A stretch of DNA of 51,917 bases from Desulfobacteraceae bacterium 4572_123 (GCA_002084545.1 NBLJ01000003.1:1-51917), one strand, 5' to 3'. Shown: positions 8,845 through 17,653, numbered from the stretch's first letter. Program-made: numbers and translations. Notes: a model not told the origin generated them from the letters alone.

Positions 8845-9945
8845 TTATTTTTTCGCCGGCTCATAACCGCAGAGCGGTTCCTCTGCCAGAAAATCACCAG
8901 TGGCTTCAAACGCCCGGGCCCGGCATCCGCCGCAGACGGCTTTATACTCACACCGGCCGCACTTGCCCTTTAAATTGTCATAGTCCCGTAAAGACAGAAA
9001 TATCTTTGAATGATTCCAGATGTCTGCAAAGGACTCGACGGTTACGTCGCCGCATTTTACATCCAGAAAGCCGCAGGGCTGTACAATGCCGGTATGGGAT
9101 ATAAAACAGAAACCGGTACCGCCAAGACATCCCCGGGTAACGGCATCCAGTCCATGGCTTTGAAACGTAACTGTTTTACCTTCGCTTTTCGCCCGCTGTC
9201 TGAGTATCCGGTAATAGTGCGGGGCGCAGGTCGCCTTTAACTGCATTGGTGTCTTTTCGCGTTGATCGTAAAACCAGTTGAGTGTCTCTTCATATTCGGC
9301 ACTTGAAATTTCCTGATCCACTATATACTTGCCGCGTCCGGTGGGAACCAGCAGGAATATGTGATGGGCCACTGCCCCCAGTTCGACAGCCAGGTCCTGA
9401 ATCCGAGCAATCTGGTCCATGTTGGTTTTGGTAACGGTAGTATTGATCTGGAATTCAAGGCCGGCCTCCCGGGCCGTTCTGATACCGTTGAGCGATCCCT
9501 TAAAGGCGCCGTCGACTCCCCTGAATTTGTCATGGCTTTCCCTGTCGGCGCCGTCCAGACTGATACTGATGCGCCGGATGCCCGCTGAAATCATTTTGGC
9601 AACAGTTTCTTTGGTGACCAGGGTGCCGTTGGGCGCCATCACCATGCGCAGTCCCTTGTCCGTACCGTATCGGGCAATATCGAATATGTCGGGACGCAGC
9701 AGCGGTTCGCCACCGGTCAGGATAATGATGGGGTCATCCACCAGGGCAATCTGATCCAGAAGCTGAAAACAGCTTTTTGTGTTCAGTTCACCAGTGTAGG
9801 GGCCGTTTGTGGCCGATGCCCGGCAGTGCACACAGGACAGGTTGCAGTTGCGGGTAGTTTCCCAGGCCACAAGGCGCAGTTTTGATCTTTTTTTAGCGTG
9901 CCTGGAATGATCAACAGCAGGGTTTGTGGTTTTATCCGGTTGCAT
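8845..9945 (-). CDS. ahbD: Heme b synthase AhbD (radical SAM)
   Basis: A 366-residue radical SAM enzyme of the alternative heme pathway. In this pathway AhbD converts Fe-coproporphyrin III to heme b by oxidative decarboxylation of two propionates to vinyls, with no oxygen requirement. The cluster-binding CNLSCVHC (Cys34, Cys38, Cys41, C-x3-C-x2-C) follows an ETTRN strand; TGGEPLLRPD is the SAM-binding GGE motif. The C-terminal part has the additional cysteines of a second Fe-S cluster (GCLGGTGFCF, PCGFLDVKCGD, KCGRCEYKAVCGGCRARA). TCAPHYYRI is typical of the AhbD branch. The assignment as AhbD rather than another SPASM protein is strengthened by hemB four bases upstream and ahbC beyond it. 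The start has AGAGAGAGGG about 11 bases upstream, inside the hemB end. Confidence 0.93.
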   Translation of the reverse strand: MQPDKTTNPAVDHSRHAKKRSKLRLVAWETTRNCNLSCVHCRASATNGPYTGELNTKSCFQLLDQIALVDDPIIILTGGEPLLRPDIFDIARYGTDKGLRMVMAPNGTLVTKETVAKMISAGIRRISISLDGADRESHDKFRGVDGAFKGSLNGIRTAREAGLEFQINTTVTKTNMDQIARIQDLAVELGAVAHHIFLLVPTGRGKYIVDQEISSAEYEETLNWFYDQREKTPMQLKATCAPHYYRILRQRAKSEGKTVTFQSHGLDAVTRGCLGGTGFCFISHTGIVQPCGFLDVKCGDVTVESFADIWNHSKIFLSLRDYDNLKGKCGRCEYKAVCGGCRARAFEATGDFLAEEPLCGYEPAKK

Positions 9946-9949
9946 GAGT

Positions 9950-10930
9950 CTATGCCCTCTCTCTCAGTATCCTGGCCGTTTCGACGGCAAAATAGGTCAG
10001 AATCATGTCCGCGCCGGCCCGTTTGATGGATGTGAGGGTTTCCAGCATTACCTTGCGGCCGTCTATCCACCCCATTTTTTCGCCGGCCTTTATCATGGCA
10101 TATTCACCGCTGACATTGTAGGCCGCCACCGGAAGATCGATTTCCTGTCTTATTCTGCAGATGATGTCGAGATAGGGCAAGGCTGGTTTTACCATGATGA
10201 TGTCGGCTCCCTCTTCAATATCCATGGTCACCTCGCGAATGGCTTCCACTGCATTGGCGGGGTCCATCTGGTAGGTGCGCCGGTCTCCGAACTGGGGCGC
10301 GGAATCAGCAGCCTGGCGAAACGGTCCATAATAAGCGGAGCAGTATTTTGCGGCATAGGACATGATGGGAACGTTATACAGATTATTTTCATCCAGCGTG
10401 TTTCGGATTTCCGCCACCCGCCCGTCCATCATATCGGAAGGGGCAACCATGTCGGCACCGGCATGGGCATGGGACAGGGCCGTACGGGCCAGCAGATCCA
10501 GCGTGGCATCGTTATCAACCATCTGGTGCTCAATCACTCCGCAATGGCCGTGATCCGTGTACTGGCAAAGGCACACATCGGTGATAACCATCAGATCCGG
10601 AAGTTTATTTTTGACGGCTTTAACAGCTTTCTGCACGATTCCGTCTTTAGCGTAGGCACTTGTTCCAAGCGAGTCCTTGCGATCCGGCAGCCCAAACAGC
10701 ATGACGGCCGGGATGCCCAGTTCAAAGGCCTCTTTGGCGGTTTTGACAAGATTGTCAATGGATAACTGGTAATGTCCTGGCATGGAGGGGATCGGATTTT
10801 TGATCGATTTCCCGCTGACTGCAAAAAGAGGCAGGATTAAATCATCCACGGTAAGCACGGTTTCACGAATCATGCGCCGAAACGCCCGGGTTCGGCGCAA
10901 ACGACGGGGGCGGTAGTCTGGAAATAGCAT
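9950..10930 (-). CDS. hemB: Porphobilinogen synthase (delta-aminolevulinic acid dehydratase)
   Basis: A 326-residue HemB that condenses two 5-aminolevulinate molecules to porphobilinogen in the cytoplasm, the first common step toward siroheme, heme and cobalamin. The zinc site is of the cysteine type: [14 protein letters not shown] places Cys120, Cys122 and Cys130. The two active-site lysines that form Schiff bases are in SYAAKYCS (Lys195) and [10 protein letters not shown] (Lys248). AAGGA lies six bases before the ATG. It is the middle gene of ahbC-hemB-ahbD, with 61 bases after ahbC and four before ahbD, so the three are probably translated from one message. Confidence 0.97.
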   Translation of the reverse strand: MLFPDYRPRRLRRTRAFRRMIRETVLTVDDLILPLFAVSGKSIKNPIPSMPGHYQLSIDNLVKTAKEAFELGIPAVMLFGLPDRKDSLGTSAYAKDGIVQKAVKAVKNKLPDLMVITDVCLCQYTDHGHCGVIEHQMVDNDATLDLLARTALSHAHAGADMVAPSDMMDGRVAEIRNTLDENNLYNVPIMSYAAKYCSAYYGPFRQAADSAPQFGDRRTYQMDPANAVEAIREVTMDIEEGADIIMVKPALPYLDIICRIRQEIDLPVAAYNVSGEYAMIKAGEKMGWIDGRKVMLETLTSIKRAGADMILTYFAVETARILRERA

Positions 10931-10991
10931 AGGGTTCCTTTCGTGTGCAGTAAATTGGCGGGTTTATATTTGAAAAACCGGCCTTGGCTGG

Positions 10992-12170
10992 TCAGGCGAT
11001 CTCTTCATCGGTCAGGTAGCAGGCCGGATCAGGGGCCCATACATCACCGGAAACCGCTTCGGCCCGGACTCTGAAGTTGCCGGCACAGATATCCAGCCAC
11101 CGGCAGGCGGCGCAGCGGCCACTGACATACTTTTTCTTTTCCTTGAGTTTTTTCATCAAAGGTTCGGACAGGTCGGTCCAGATTTCGGAAAAAGGGCGCC
11201 GGCGGATATTGCCGAAACTGTAATGCCGCCAGAATTGATCGGCATAGACCTCTCCGTCCCAACTGACGCATCCGATGCCCCGGCCGGAGTTGTTGCCTTC
11301 ATTCATTTTCAGAAGATCAAGGACCTCGGCCGCTCTTTCCGGATTTTCCTTAAGGAGTCTGAGGTACACGTAAGGTCCGTCGGCATGGTTGTCCACGGTC
11401 AGAACCTCTTTGGCTTTTCCTTTATCATGAAGAGTTTTGGTGCGGTCCATAATCAGATCAACGGCTTTTCTGGATTCCGTGTGGGAAAGGTCTTCCTTGA
11501 CCATTTGCGAGCCGCGGCCGGAGTACACCAGGTGGTAGAAGCATACCCGGGGGATGTCCATCTCTTCCAGAAGATTGAAAATGTTGGGTATTTCATGGAC
11601 ATTGTGTTTGTTTATTGTAAAGCGCAGCCCCACCTTGATGCCCGCCGCCTGGCTGTTTCTGATGCCCTCCAGTGCTTTTTTATAGGCCCCCTTTACCGCC
11701 CTGAAACGATCATGAACATCTTCCATTCCATCAAGGCTGATCCCAACGTAGGAGAGGCCTATCTCTTTGAGAATGCGTGCTTTTTCGGCCGTGATCAATG
11801 TGCCGTTGGTGGAGATCACGGCCCGCATGCCTTTTTTGACCGCATACTCGGCCAGTTCAGGCAGGTCCGGTCGCACCATGGGCTCGCCTCCTGAAAAAAG
11901 CAGTACAGGTGCTCCATAATCGGCCAGATCGTCGATGAGCAATTTTCCTTCATCCGTGGAAAGCTCGTTTTCAAAGGAGGCATCTTTGGCCTGGGCATAG
12001 CAGTGAATGCATTTCAGGTTACATCTCCGGGTGATGTTCCAGACGACCACCGGACGTTTATCACTGGAGAACTGGAGAAGATGAGAAGGAAGTTCGCCTG
12101 ACTGACGTCCGTAACGCAATGCGTCGGACGGTTCTACAGTACCGCAGTAAAGTTTAGATATTCCGATCAT
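10992..12170 (-). CDS. ahbC: 12,18-didecarboxysiroheme deacetylase AhbC (radical SAM)
   Basis: A 392-residue radical SAM protein. AhbC removes the acetate side chains of 12,18-didecarboxysiroheme to give Fe-coproporphyrin III, the substrate of AhbD. The opening MIGISKLYCGTVEPSDALRY is characteristic of AhbC. The cluster motif CNLKCIHC (Cys50, Cys54, Cys57) follows VVVWNITRR, and FSGGEPMVRPD is the GGE motif. C-terminal Cys-rich elements (GCVSWDGEVY, GRCAACRWLDICAGN, DPACYL) indicate a second cluster. An in-frame extension to 12266 exists, but I chose 12170 because GGAGG precedes it by about 13 bases and it matches the family N-terminus. First gene of the ahbC-hemB-ahbD set. AhbA/AhbB, needed upstream in the pathway, are not in the window. 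Confidence 0.94.
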   Translation of the reverse strand: MIGISKLYCGTVEPSDALRYGRQSGELPSHLLQFSSDKRPVVVWNITRRCNLKCIHCYAQAKDASFENELSTDEGKLLIDDLADYGAPVLLFSGGEPMVRPDLPELAEYAVKKGMRAVISTNGTLITAEKARILKEIGLSYVGISLDGMEDVHDRFRAVKGAYKKALEGIRNSQAAGIKVGLRFTINKHNVHEIPNIFNLLEEMDIPRVCFYHLVYSGRGSQMVKEDLSHTESRKAVDLIMDRTKTLHDKGKAKEVLTVDNHADGPYVYLRLLKENPERAAEVLDLLKMNEGNNSGRGIGCVSWDGEVYADQFWRHYSFGNIRRRPFSEIWTDLSEPLMKKLKEKKKYVSGRCAACRWLDICAGNFRVRAEAVSGDVWAPDPACYLTDEEIA

Positions 12171-12334
12171 TTTTAATTTTTTTCCTCCGGGGCCATGGGT
12201 TCGAGAGCCGGATAGATCCGGCTGTTGATTGTTCAGCCGAAAATAATATATTTTGCAATGCTGCACAAGTTACTTTTGAGGTTTAATGAAAATAAGCAAA
12301 CAGCGGATAAATATAGTAGCGCCGGTTTATCCGG

Positions 12335-13297
12335 TTAAGCAGGGGGCAAGTCCTTTAATTCATTCTTAACAAGAGTGTTAATGAAAGATTCCGGGTCTGA
12401 AAGCGCCTTTTTGGTTATAAAAAAACGGTTTTTTCCGGTTTTTTCCCGGATCAGGTTCAGGCCCATTCTAAAATCAGACTCGAGCCGGGTATATATACGA
12501 TCAAACATGATTTCATTATTTATGACCTGCTCGATCAAAAAAGCGATAGCCTCCTCTTCCAGCACAATATTGATATCGAAATTTTTTAAAAAATTGAGCT
12601 CAATAATTTTAATCTCATCATAAAAGGATTTGATTTTTTTAATAGCGCTTCCGATGTCCATAATTCGGCTGCAGTACAGGGCGGCGACATTGTTGATTCG
12701 AGGCATCGTCAGCGTAAAATTATATCGGATGCTCAGGTTTTTACAGTTGGCTTCGATATACCGCAGGATATACTCCTTTTCCTCAAGACAAAGTTTTTCG
12801 TAACTCTCCATGGCTGCCGCCCCGGGCAATGCTTCGGTCATGGCGGCCAGTGTTTGTGTGGAGTCTTCAATAACGGCAGGTGTTACCGGTAATATTTTTA
12901 CACTGGTGGAAGGAAGTTTTTTTTCAAAATCAAGCAGGGCCTTTTCAATGGCGCTGACCAGGCCCCGGGCCCCCGTGTTTTCGTCAAATGCGTTTTCAGC
13001 CAGAATGCGGAGGGCCTTTGCATCGAATTTGATATCAATGCCATAGGCCGCAAAATCAAATTTTTTGCCCAGAATGATCGGATTATTAGGCGTTTTTAGA
13101 ATTTGAAAAAGATCCTCCTGTGACAGATGCTCAAAAATTGCGGTGACCGGAAGCCGTCCGATAAATTCGGATTCAAATCCGAATTGAATCAAATCTTCGG
13201 TTTTAACATGCCTCAGGATATCAAAAGAGGGGGCCGCATTTTTGAAATCGGCCCCAAAGCCGATACTCTGATTGGTGGTCCGTTTTTTGATAGTCAA
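12335..13297 (-). pseudogene. ClpX-like AAA+ ATPase, C-terminal fragment
   Basis: Reads from a TTG at 13297 for 320 codons in a frame +1 relative to the upstream fragment. It begins at KKRTTNQSIGFGADF, where the IGF tripeptide is the ClpP-contact loop of ClpX. It continues with the ClpX sequence FESEFIGRLPVTAIFEHL and the sensor-2 helix GARGLVSAIEKALL. After about residue 150 comes some 165 residues of mostly helical, Glu/Ile/Leu-rich sequence with no domain I recognise, unlike standard ClpX, which ends soon after sensor 2. The TTG is more likely an internal codon of the original gene than a true start, since no ribosome site precedes it. About 165 bases separate it from ahbC. Confidence 0.75.
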
Positions 13298-13952
13298 CGT
13301 CCGTCTCTTCCATGGGCTTTAAAAGTGCACGCTGAACACCGGTGCGGGATACATCCGCGCCGATCATGTTTCGACTGGATGCGATTTTATCGATCTCGTC
13401 AATATAGATAATGCCGCACTGAGCCAGACCGATATCATTATCAGCTTCGCGAACCAGATCCCTTATCAGATCCTCGACGTCACCGCCCACATATCCGGTC
13501 TCGCTGAACTTGGTGGCATCACCCTTGACAAAGGGAACACCAATTTTTTTGGCGATGAGTTTGATCATGTAAGTTTTGCCGACCCCGGTGGGGCCGATCA
13601 TCAGGATGTTGTTTTTTATTCCGCCCACCATATCCGGATGGTAATCCGAATCGGCCGTGGTCTGTTTGATGCGGTTGAAATGGGTACATATTTTGGTGGA
13701 AAGGACGGCTTTGGCGCTATCCTGCTTAATGATATACTGATCCAGATAGGCGATCAGTTCTTCAGGTTTTATATTAAAATCAATGGATTTGGCTCCGTCG
13801 GGTGGTGTTTTGTCTGTTTTGGCCTTATTCTCCTGGGGAATCATGATTGAATGGCTGAGCTTCACGCTGCCGCCGAATTTCTTGGATAGAAACTCGCCGA
13901 TTTCCTTTTCAATCTCCTGGGGATTGGGTATTTTTTCGTTGTTGGTTTTCAT
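13221..13952 (-). pseudogene. ClpX-like AAA+ ATPase, N-terminal fragment ending at an out-of-frame deletion
   Basis: 243 codons. The first 60 residues lack the zinc-finger of true ClpX. Then come IKPEELIAYLDQYIIKQD, Walker A GPTGVGKT (120-127), the ClpX pore loop GYVGGDVEDLIRDLV (153 on), Walker B IIYIDEIDKIA (181-191) and GVQRALLKPMEETDVD (to 220). After residue 220 the ClpX family has about 35-45 more residues, including the sensor-1 strand (IL-F-x-GAF). Here these are missing and the frame runs into 23 unrelated codons to a stop at 13221. The other fragment resumes in another frame just past the missing part. A TTGAC at 13293-13297 sits at the junction. No ribosome site precedes the ATG. 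Confidence 0.75.
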
Positions 13953-13958
13953 ATAAAT

Positions 13959-13987
13959 ATTATAATCATGGCCTTATAAAAATGCAA
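13959..13987 (-). promoter_or_regulatory. Sigma-70-type promoter of the ClpX-like gene, predicted leaderless
   Basis: On the minus strand TTGCAT (13987-13982) and a perfect TATAAT (13964-13959) are separated by exactly 17 bases. Only six bases separate the TATAAT from the ATG at 13952, which would put transcription start at or next to the start codon. This agrees with the absence of any Shine-Dalgarno sequence and suggests a leaderless message. Inference from spacing only. Confidence 0.55.
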
Positions 13988-14067
13988 GCCGATGATGCAT
14001 CCATATTGGTTAGGAAATACGTTCGGGAGTGAAACAGGCAGGTGAGATCGCGATATGCGGGCGGGTA

Positions 14068-14829
14068 TCAAAACCGAAGGGAGAGACAGCTCAGGCCGCC
14101 GTCTACTTTCTGAAATTCGGATACATCCACTGCTATCACACGATAGCCTGCCGTCTCGATGGTTTTTTGGGCGGCAGGATGTCCCGACGGCACCAGAACT
14201 TGATCATTGATCCAGACACAGTTGGCGGCATAACTTTCCTCAGCATTGATTTTCAGGATTGTGAATTTTCGAAAATCAGGATGGGATAAAAATTCACCGG
14301 CGGCAACCATGTAATTGTTTTCCAGGTAGGACACGCCGGTTTTCAGGTGCAGCACCCTGTCCAGCTTTATGGTGGACCCGGTCATGGCGTGGTTGTTTAA
14401 TATGGCAATCAGTTGCCGGGCCCCTTCGGCATTGGTGCGCTCGGACAGGCCGATATAATAGTGGCTGCCGACCATCATTACATCACCGGCGTCCAAAGTT
14501 CCCGGGGCATAAATTCGTTTGACGGGCCGATCCAGATTATTCAGCACGGTTGCGATCTCTTCGACCTCTCCCTTGCGGGATGCGGCCCCCGGGTTTGTGA
14601 TGATGCTGCAGCCGGGGGTTATCAGGGCCGTATCTTCAATAAAAGTTGAATCCGGATAGGTTTCATCCGCGGCCAGTACCGTTACCTTCAGTCCACACTG
14701 TTTCAGGGCGTCAATGTAATGTCGATGCTGTAAAAGAGCTCTGGCGTAGTCGGGTTTTCCAAGAGCAGCGGAAGTGATGCCGTTAATCAGGTTTTTGCAT
14801 GGTGTTCGAACAATGGCCTGGGAGAACAT
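14068..14829 (-). CDS. Dimethylargininase (DDAH) / amidinotransferase-family hydrolase
   Basis: A 253-residue pentein-fold guanidine-modifying enzyme. The opening MFSQAIVRTPCKNL, DAGDVMMVG (acidic catalytic residue region), the catalytic His in VLHLKTGVSYL (about residue 161) and the catalytic Cys in GGLSCLSLRF (about residue 248) fit bacterial DDAH, which hydrolyses N-omega-methylated arginines to citrulline and methylamines. Related penteins act on free arginine or ornithine-type substrates, so the exact substrate is uncertain. I start at 14829 because AAAGG is well spaced there and lies almost against the alternative ATG at 14838. It is the last gene of an apparent four-gene unit with the amino-acid ABC transporter upstream, which suggests the transporter imports its substrate. 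Confidence 0.85.
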   Translation of the reverse strand: MFSQAIVRTPCKNLINGITSAALGKPDYARALLQHRHYIDALKQCGLKVTVLAADETYPDSTFIEDTALITPGCSIITNPGAASRKGEVEEIATVLNNLDRPVKRIYAPGTLDAGDVMMVGSHYYIGLSERTNAEGARQLIAILNNHAMTGSTIKLDRVLHLKTGVSYLENNYMVAAGEFLSHPDFRKFTILKINAEESYAANCVWINDQVLVPSGHPAAQKTIETAGYRVIAVDVSEFQKVDGGLSCLSLRF

Positions 14830-14852
14830 TTTGTCCATACCTTTGGAATTGG

Positions 14853-15590
14853 CTAAAGAATTTGACTTAAAAACAGTTTGGTTCTGTCATGGATGGGGTT
14901 TTCAAAAAAGTGTTCGGCGGTTCCCTCTTCCACGATTTGCCCCTCGTCCATAAAAATGACCCGATCAGAGACTTCACGCGCGAATCCCATTTCATGGGTT
15001 ACGGCAAGCATGGTCATGCCTTCCCGTGCAAGAGTCTTCATTACTTCCAGGACTTCGCCGATCATCTCGGGATCCAGGGCCGAGGTTGCCTCGTCAAACA
15101 TCATGATTTTGGGCTGCATGGCTAGGGCACGGGCAATGGCCACCCGTTGCTGCTGACCACCTGAAAGCTGAGCTGGATAGACATTTTTTTTGTCCAGAAT
15201 CCCGACTTTGTCGAGCAGTTTATGGGCAATTTCCACCGCCTGTTTTTTGCCTCTTTTGCGCACGATCAGTTGTGCAAGGGTGACGTTTTCAAGGACGGTC
15301 TTGTGGGGAAACAGGTTAAAGTGCTGGAAGACCATGCCAAGCTCCTCCCTTACCCTGTTAATGTCCGCCTTTTTATCCAGAATATCCTCACCATCAATGA
15401 TGATTTCACCGCTGTCCACCTCTTCCAGCCGGTTAAGGCATCTTAGAAAAGTACTTTTTCCGGAACCGCTGGGGCCGATGATTACCACCACTTCGCCCTT
15501 TTTGACATGGGTCGAGAAATCTACCAGTGCCTTAATCTCCCTGCGATTGGGAGTTTTGAATGTCTTATAGAGGTTTTTTACCTTAATCAC
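14853..15590 (-). CDS. Polar amino-acid ABC transporter, ATP-binding protein (GlnQ-like)
   Basis: About 245 residues, the standard GlnQ/HisP length. Walker [10 protein letters not shown] (about 39-47), Q-loop [13 protein letters not shown], signature LSGGQQQRV, Walker [15 protein letters not shown] and switch His in AVTHEMGFA are all present. It powers import through the adjacent permease. I chose the GTG at 15590, which follows AAGGAG by about 12 bases and overlaps the permease stop; the longer TTG start at 15611 would place the ribosome site inside the coding sequence. The order on the minus strand is binding protein, permease, ATPase, DDAH. Confidence 0.92.
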   Translation of the reverse strand: MIKVKNLYKTFKTPNRREIKALVDFSTHVKKGEVVVIIGPSGSGKSTFLRCLNRLEEVDSGEIIIDGEDILDKKADINRVREELGMVFQHFNLFPHKTVLENVTLAQLIVRKRGKKQAVEIAHKLLDKVGILDKKNVYPAQLSGGQQQRVAIARALAMQPKIMMFDEATSALDPEMIGEVLEVMKTLAREGMTMLAVTHEMGFAREVSDRVIFMDEGQIVEEGTAEHFFENPIHDRTKLFLSQIL

Positions 15591-16380
15591 TGATGGAAAG
15601 TCTCCTTTCAATGTATTGGGTGGCCATGGAAAGGGTGGATGTTAAAATCAGATAGAGGAAGGCCACTGTAAAATAAATTTCAAAGGCACTGTATGTCCTT
15701 GCCACGGCCTGCTGCCCCTGAAACATGAGGTCGGCCAGGGCAATGACGGAAACCAGGGACGAGTCTTTTATCAGGGAAATGAACTGACCCGCCAGGGGAG
15801 GGATAATGCGCTTGAATGCCTGGGGCAGAATGATATGGCGCATGGCTTTTGCATAGGACATGCCCAGAGAGCGTGCAGCTTCCATCTGTCCCTTGTTAAT
15901 GGACTGGATGCCCGCCCTCACTATTTCGCCCACATAAGCACCTTCAAAGATAGCCAGGGCCGCAACTCCCGCTGCAAAGGCCGACAGCCGCAACATTGAG
16001 CCCGCGAAAAAATAAATGATATATATCTGTACGAGCAGGGGCGTGTTTCTGATAAGTTCAACAAAAGTAAATGCAATTCCCCGTGTGACAGGTTCGCTGG
16101 AAAGCCTGCAAATGCCCAGTATGGTCCCAAGTAAAATGGCGAAGATGATGGCCACAACTGAAATTTTCAGTGTCAGAACAAAACCGATCATCAAAACGCC
16201 CATATGAAGGCTTGGCGTGGTATCGTCCGCGAATTTGGTGCCGTAATAAAACAGCATTTTAGGGATATTTTCCCAGTGCCAGATATAGGTAATGCCCCTG
16301 GCCGTTAGAAAGTAATAAATTCCGCATAGAATTGCGGTCAGTACAGCCAATGTGATAACCGATCGTTTATTGAAGACCAA
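15583..16380 (-). CDS. Polar amino-acid ABC transporter, permease (HisM/GlnP family)
   Basis: A 265-residue inner-membrane protein. An N-terminal hydrophobic segment (about 8-26) is followed by a long periplasmic loop (residues ~27-65), then the five-helix HisMQ-type core. The core carries [13 protein letters not shown] and the EAA loop motif [20 protein letters not shown] that contacts the ATPase. A single permease gene is present, so the transporter probably works as a homodimer. It overlaps the ATPase gene by a few bases. Substrate is not readable from the permease itself; the adjacent DDAH-type gene suggests arginine-like solutes. Confidence 0.92.
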   Translation of the reverse strand: MVFNKRSVITLAVLTAILCGIYYFLTARGITYIWHWENIPKMLFYYGTKFADDTTPSLHMGVLMIGFVLTLKISVVAIIFAILLGTILGICRLSSEPVTRGIAFTFVELIRNTPLLVQIYIIYFFAGSMLRLSAFAAGVAALAIFEGAYVGEIVRAGIQSINKGQMEAARSLGMSYAKAMRHIILPQAFKRIIPPLAGQFISLIKDSSLVSVIALADLMFQGQQAVARTYSAFEIYFTVAFLYLILTSTLSMATQYIERRLSISD

Positions 16381-16431
16381 ATCAGCCTCCTACTTGAAAA
16401 AAGGGGAGCAAAAACAGCTCCCCCGGTTGTC

Positions 16432-17274
16432 TTATTGTTTTTTGGCCATTTCCTCGACATAGTCCACAAACCATTTTTGTTTGATCTGTTCCCATCGACC
16501 GTCGCCGTGGGTTTGACGCAGGAAATTGTTGAGAAAATTTAGAAAATCAGGATCGCCTTTGCGAATGGCCCATGCCAGGGGCTCATAGGTAAGGGGTTCA
16601 AAAAGGCCAATACAGGAATTTTTATATTTGGCTGCGAACACACGAATTTGAGGTTCATCATAGACAAAGGCGTCCGCCATGCCGTTGGCTACCTGCATCG
16701 CGCCGTCGGTTTCATTTTTGAAAAATCTGTGCTCGGCTTTGGGCATCAGTTTTTCAGTAGTGAACTGCCCGGTCACGCCAAGCTTGCTGGTGACGATTTT
16801 GCCTTTTTTATTGAGGTCCTTGTAGCTTTTTACTGTACCCTGGTCCTTTTTGTTGATCAATAGACACTGGCCGATGTAGTAGTAGGGTTCGCAGAAATTT
16901 ACCTTAAGGTTCCTGCTTTGCAGTATGGTCATCCCCGACATGATAATGTCAAATTTATGTGTCATCAAGGAGGGGATAATGCCTTCCCAGGCAGTGTTGA
17001 TCAGTTTGACTTTTTTTTCTCCACCTTCACCAAAGATCGCCTTTCCCAGCTCATAGGCCATATCCACATCAAATCCAACGATATTTCCCTTTTCGTCCTG
17101 CATCTCAAAGGGCTGGTATCCGGCTTCCATGCCCACCAGGAGCTCACCTCTTTTTTGAATTTCTTCGATTGTGGATGTCCTGGCGATATCTTCGGCGGTA
17201 AATGCCATTGCCGTGCCAAAACAGAAAAAACAGGCAAACGCTATAGTAAGCAGCATTATAATTGATTTTTTCAT
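16432..17274 (-). CDS. Periplasmic amino-acid binding protein of the ABC transporter
   Basis: A 280-residue family-3 solute-binding protein. Residues 1-24 are a clean signal peptide (MKK, hydrophobic core, cleavage after AMA). The mature part opens with TIEEIQKRGELLVGME and shows the fold's hallmarks: GFDVDMAYELGKAIFG, FDIIMSGMTI, KGKIVTSKLGVTG and YEPLAWAIRKGDPDF near the C-terminus. It captures a polar amino acid in the periplasm and delivers it to the permease 51 bases downstream. GGAGG is well placed before the ATG. First gene of the unit, with a long leader upstream. Confidence 0.92.
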   Translation of the reverse strand: MKKSIIMLLTIAFACFFCFGTAMAFTAEDIARTSTIEEIQKRGELLVGMEAGYQPFEMQDEKGNIVGFDVDMAYELGKAIFGEGGEKKVKLINTAWEGIIPSLMTHKFDIIMSGMTILQSRNLKVNFCEPYYYIGQCLLINKKDQGTVKSYKDLNKKGKIVTSKLGVTGQFTTEKLMPKAEHRFFKNETDGAMQVANGMADAFVYDEPQIRVFAAKYKNSCIGLFEPLTYEPLAWAIRKGDPDFLNFLNNFLRQTHGDGRWEQIKQKWFVDYVEEMAKKQ

Positions 17275-17577
17275 TTTCAGTTATCCTCCCTATTAATAAG
17301 ATTAAAATAAGCAACACAGGTTAGGTGTTTTGATACCACGATAAATTGATACTCCTGTCAGACTGCCTCCTTTCGCATGTTTTTATTCATGCAACGCAAT
17401 TTTAAATAAATTGTCTGATTTTTATCATTTTATCAATCAGATGTAAATAAGTAATATTAAACGGCAAAGAAAGCATCTCGATTGATTAATGGTAAAAAAA
17501 TTATAATAAGATTTTTCATTAAATCCTCGGTATACAGATGAGAAAAAATGTACAGGAAGAAAATACAGGTAGAAAAA
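17275..17577 (-). other. Leader and promoter region of the amino-acid transporter operon
   Basis: About 300 non-coding bases between the tRNA-Arg gene and the binding-protein gene. On the minus strand it contains GCATG/CATGC inverted arms (17375-17379 and 17388-17392), directly followed by AAAGGAGG, and a nine-codon micro-frame MNKNMRKEAV ending in TGA just after it. It also has a second GGGAGG before the real start. I see no clear -10/-35 pair. The structure could be a leader peptide region or chance. Confidence 0.35.
17414..17441. repeat. Inverted repeat upstream of the transporter operon (operator candidate)
   Basis: TCTGATT (17414-17420) and AATCAGA (17435-17441) form perfect 7-base inverted arms around a 14-base A+T-rich spacer that itself contains two TTATC/TTTATC copies. 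It lies about 140 bases upstream of the binding-protein start, a plausible position for a regulator-binding site. No regulator gene is adjacent. Confidence 0.35.
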
Positions 17578-17653
17578 TGGTACGCCCGGCAGGATTCGAA
17601 CCTGCGATCTTCAGCTCCGGAGGCTGACGCCCTATCCCCTGGGCTACGGGCGC
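17578..17653 (-). tRNA. tRNA-Arg (anticodon CCG)
   Basis: A 76-base cloverleaf including an encoded CCA (17578-17580). Acceptor strand GCGCCCG (17653-17647) pairs with CGGGCGT. The anticodon stem TCAGC/GCTGA encloses CTCCGGA, giving anticodon CCG. The T arm is GCAGG-TTCGAAT-CCTGC and the discriminator is A73. The terminal acceptor pair is a G1-U72 wobble, whereas Escherichia coli tRNA-Arg(CCG) has G-C. It reads CGG codons. It lies 52 bases downstream of folC on the same strand. Confidence 0.95.

Noticed and set aside
13221-13297. Programmed +1 frameshift joining the two ClpX-like fragments
   Set aside because: A slip would not restore the missing sensor-1 segment, and +1 shifts are rare; a deletion explains both the gap and the frame.
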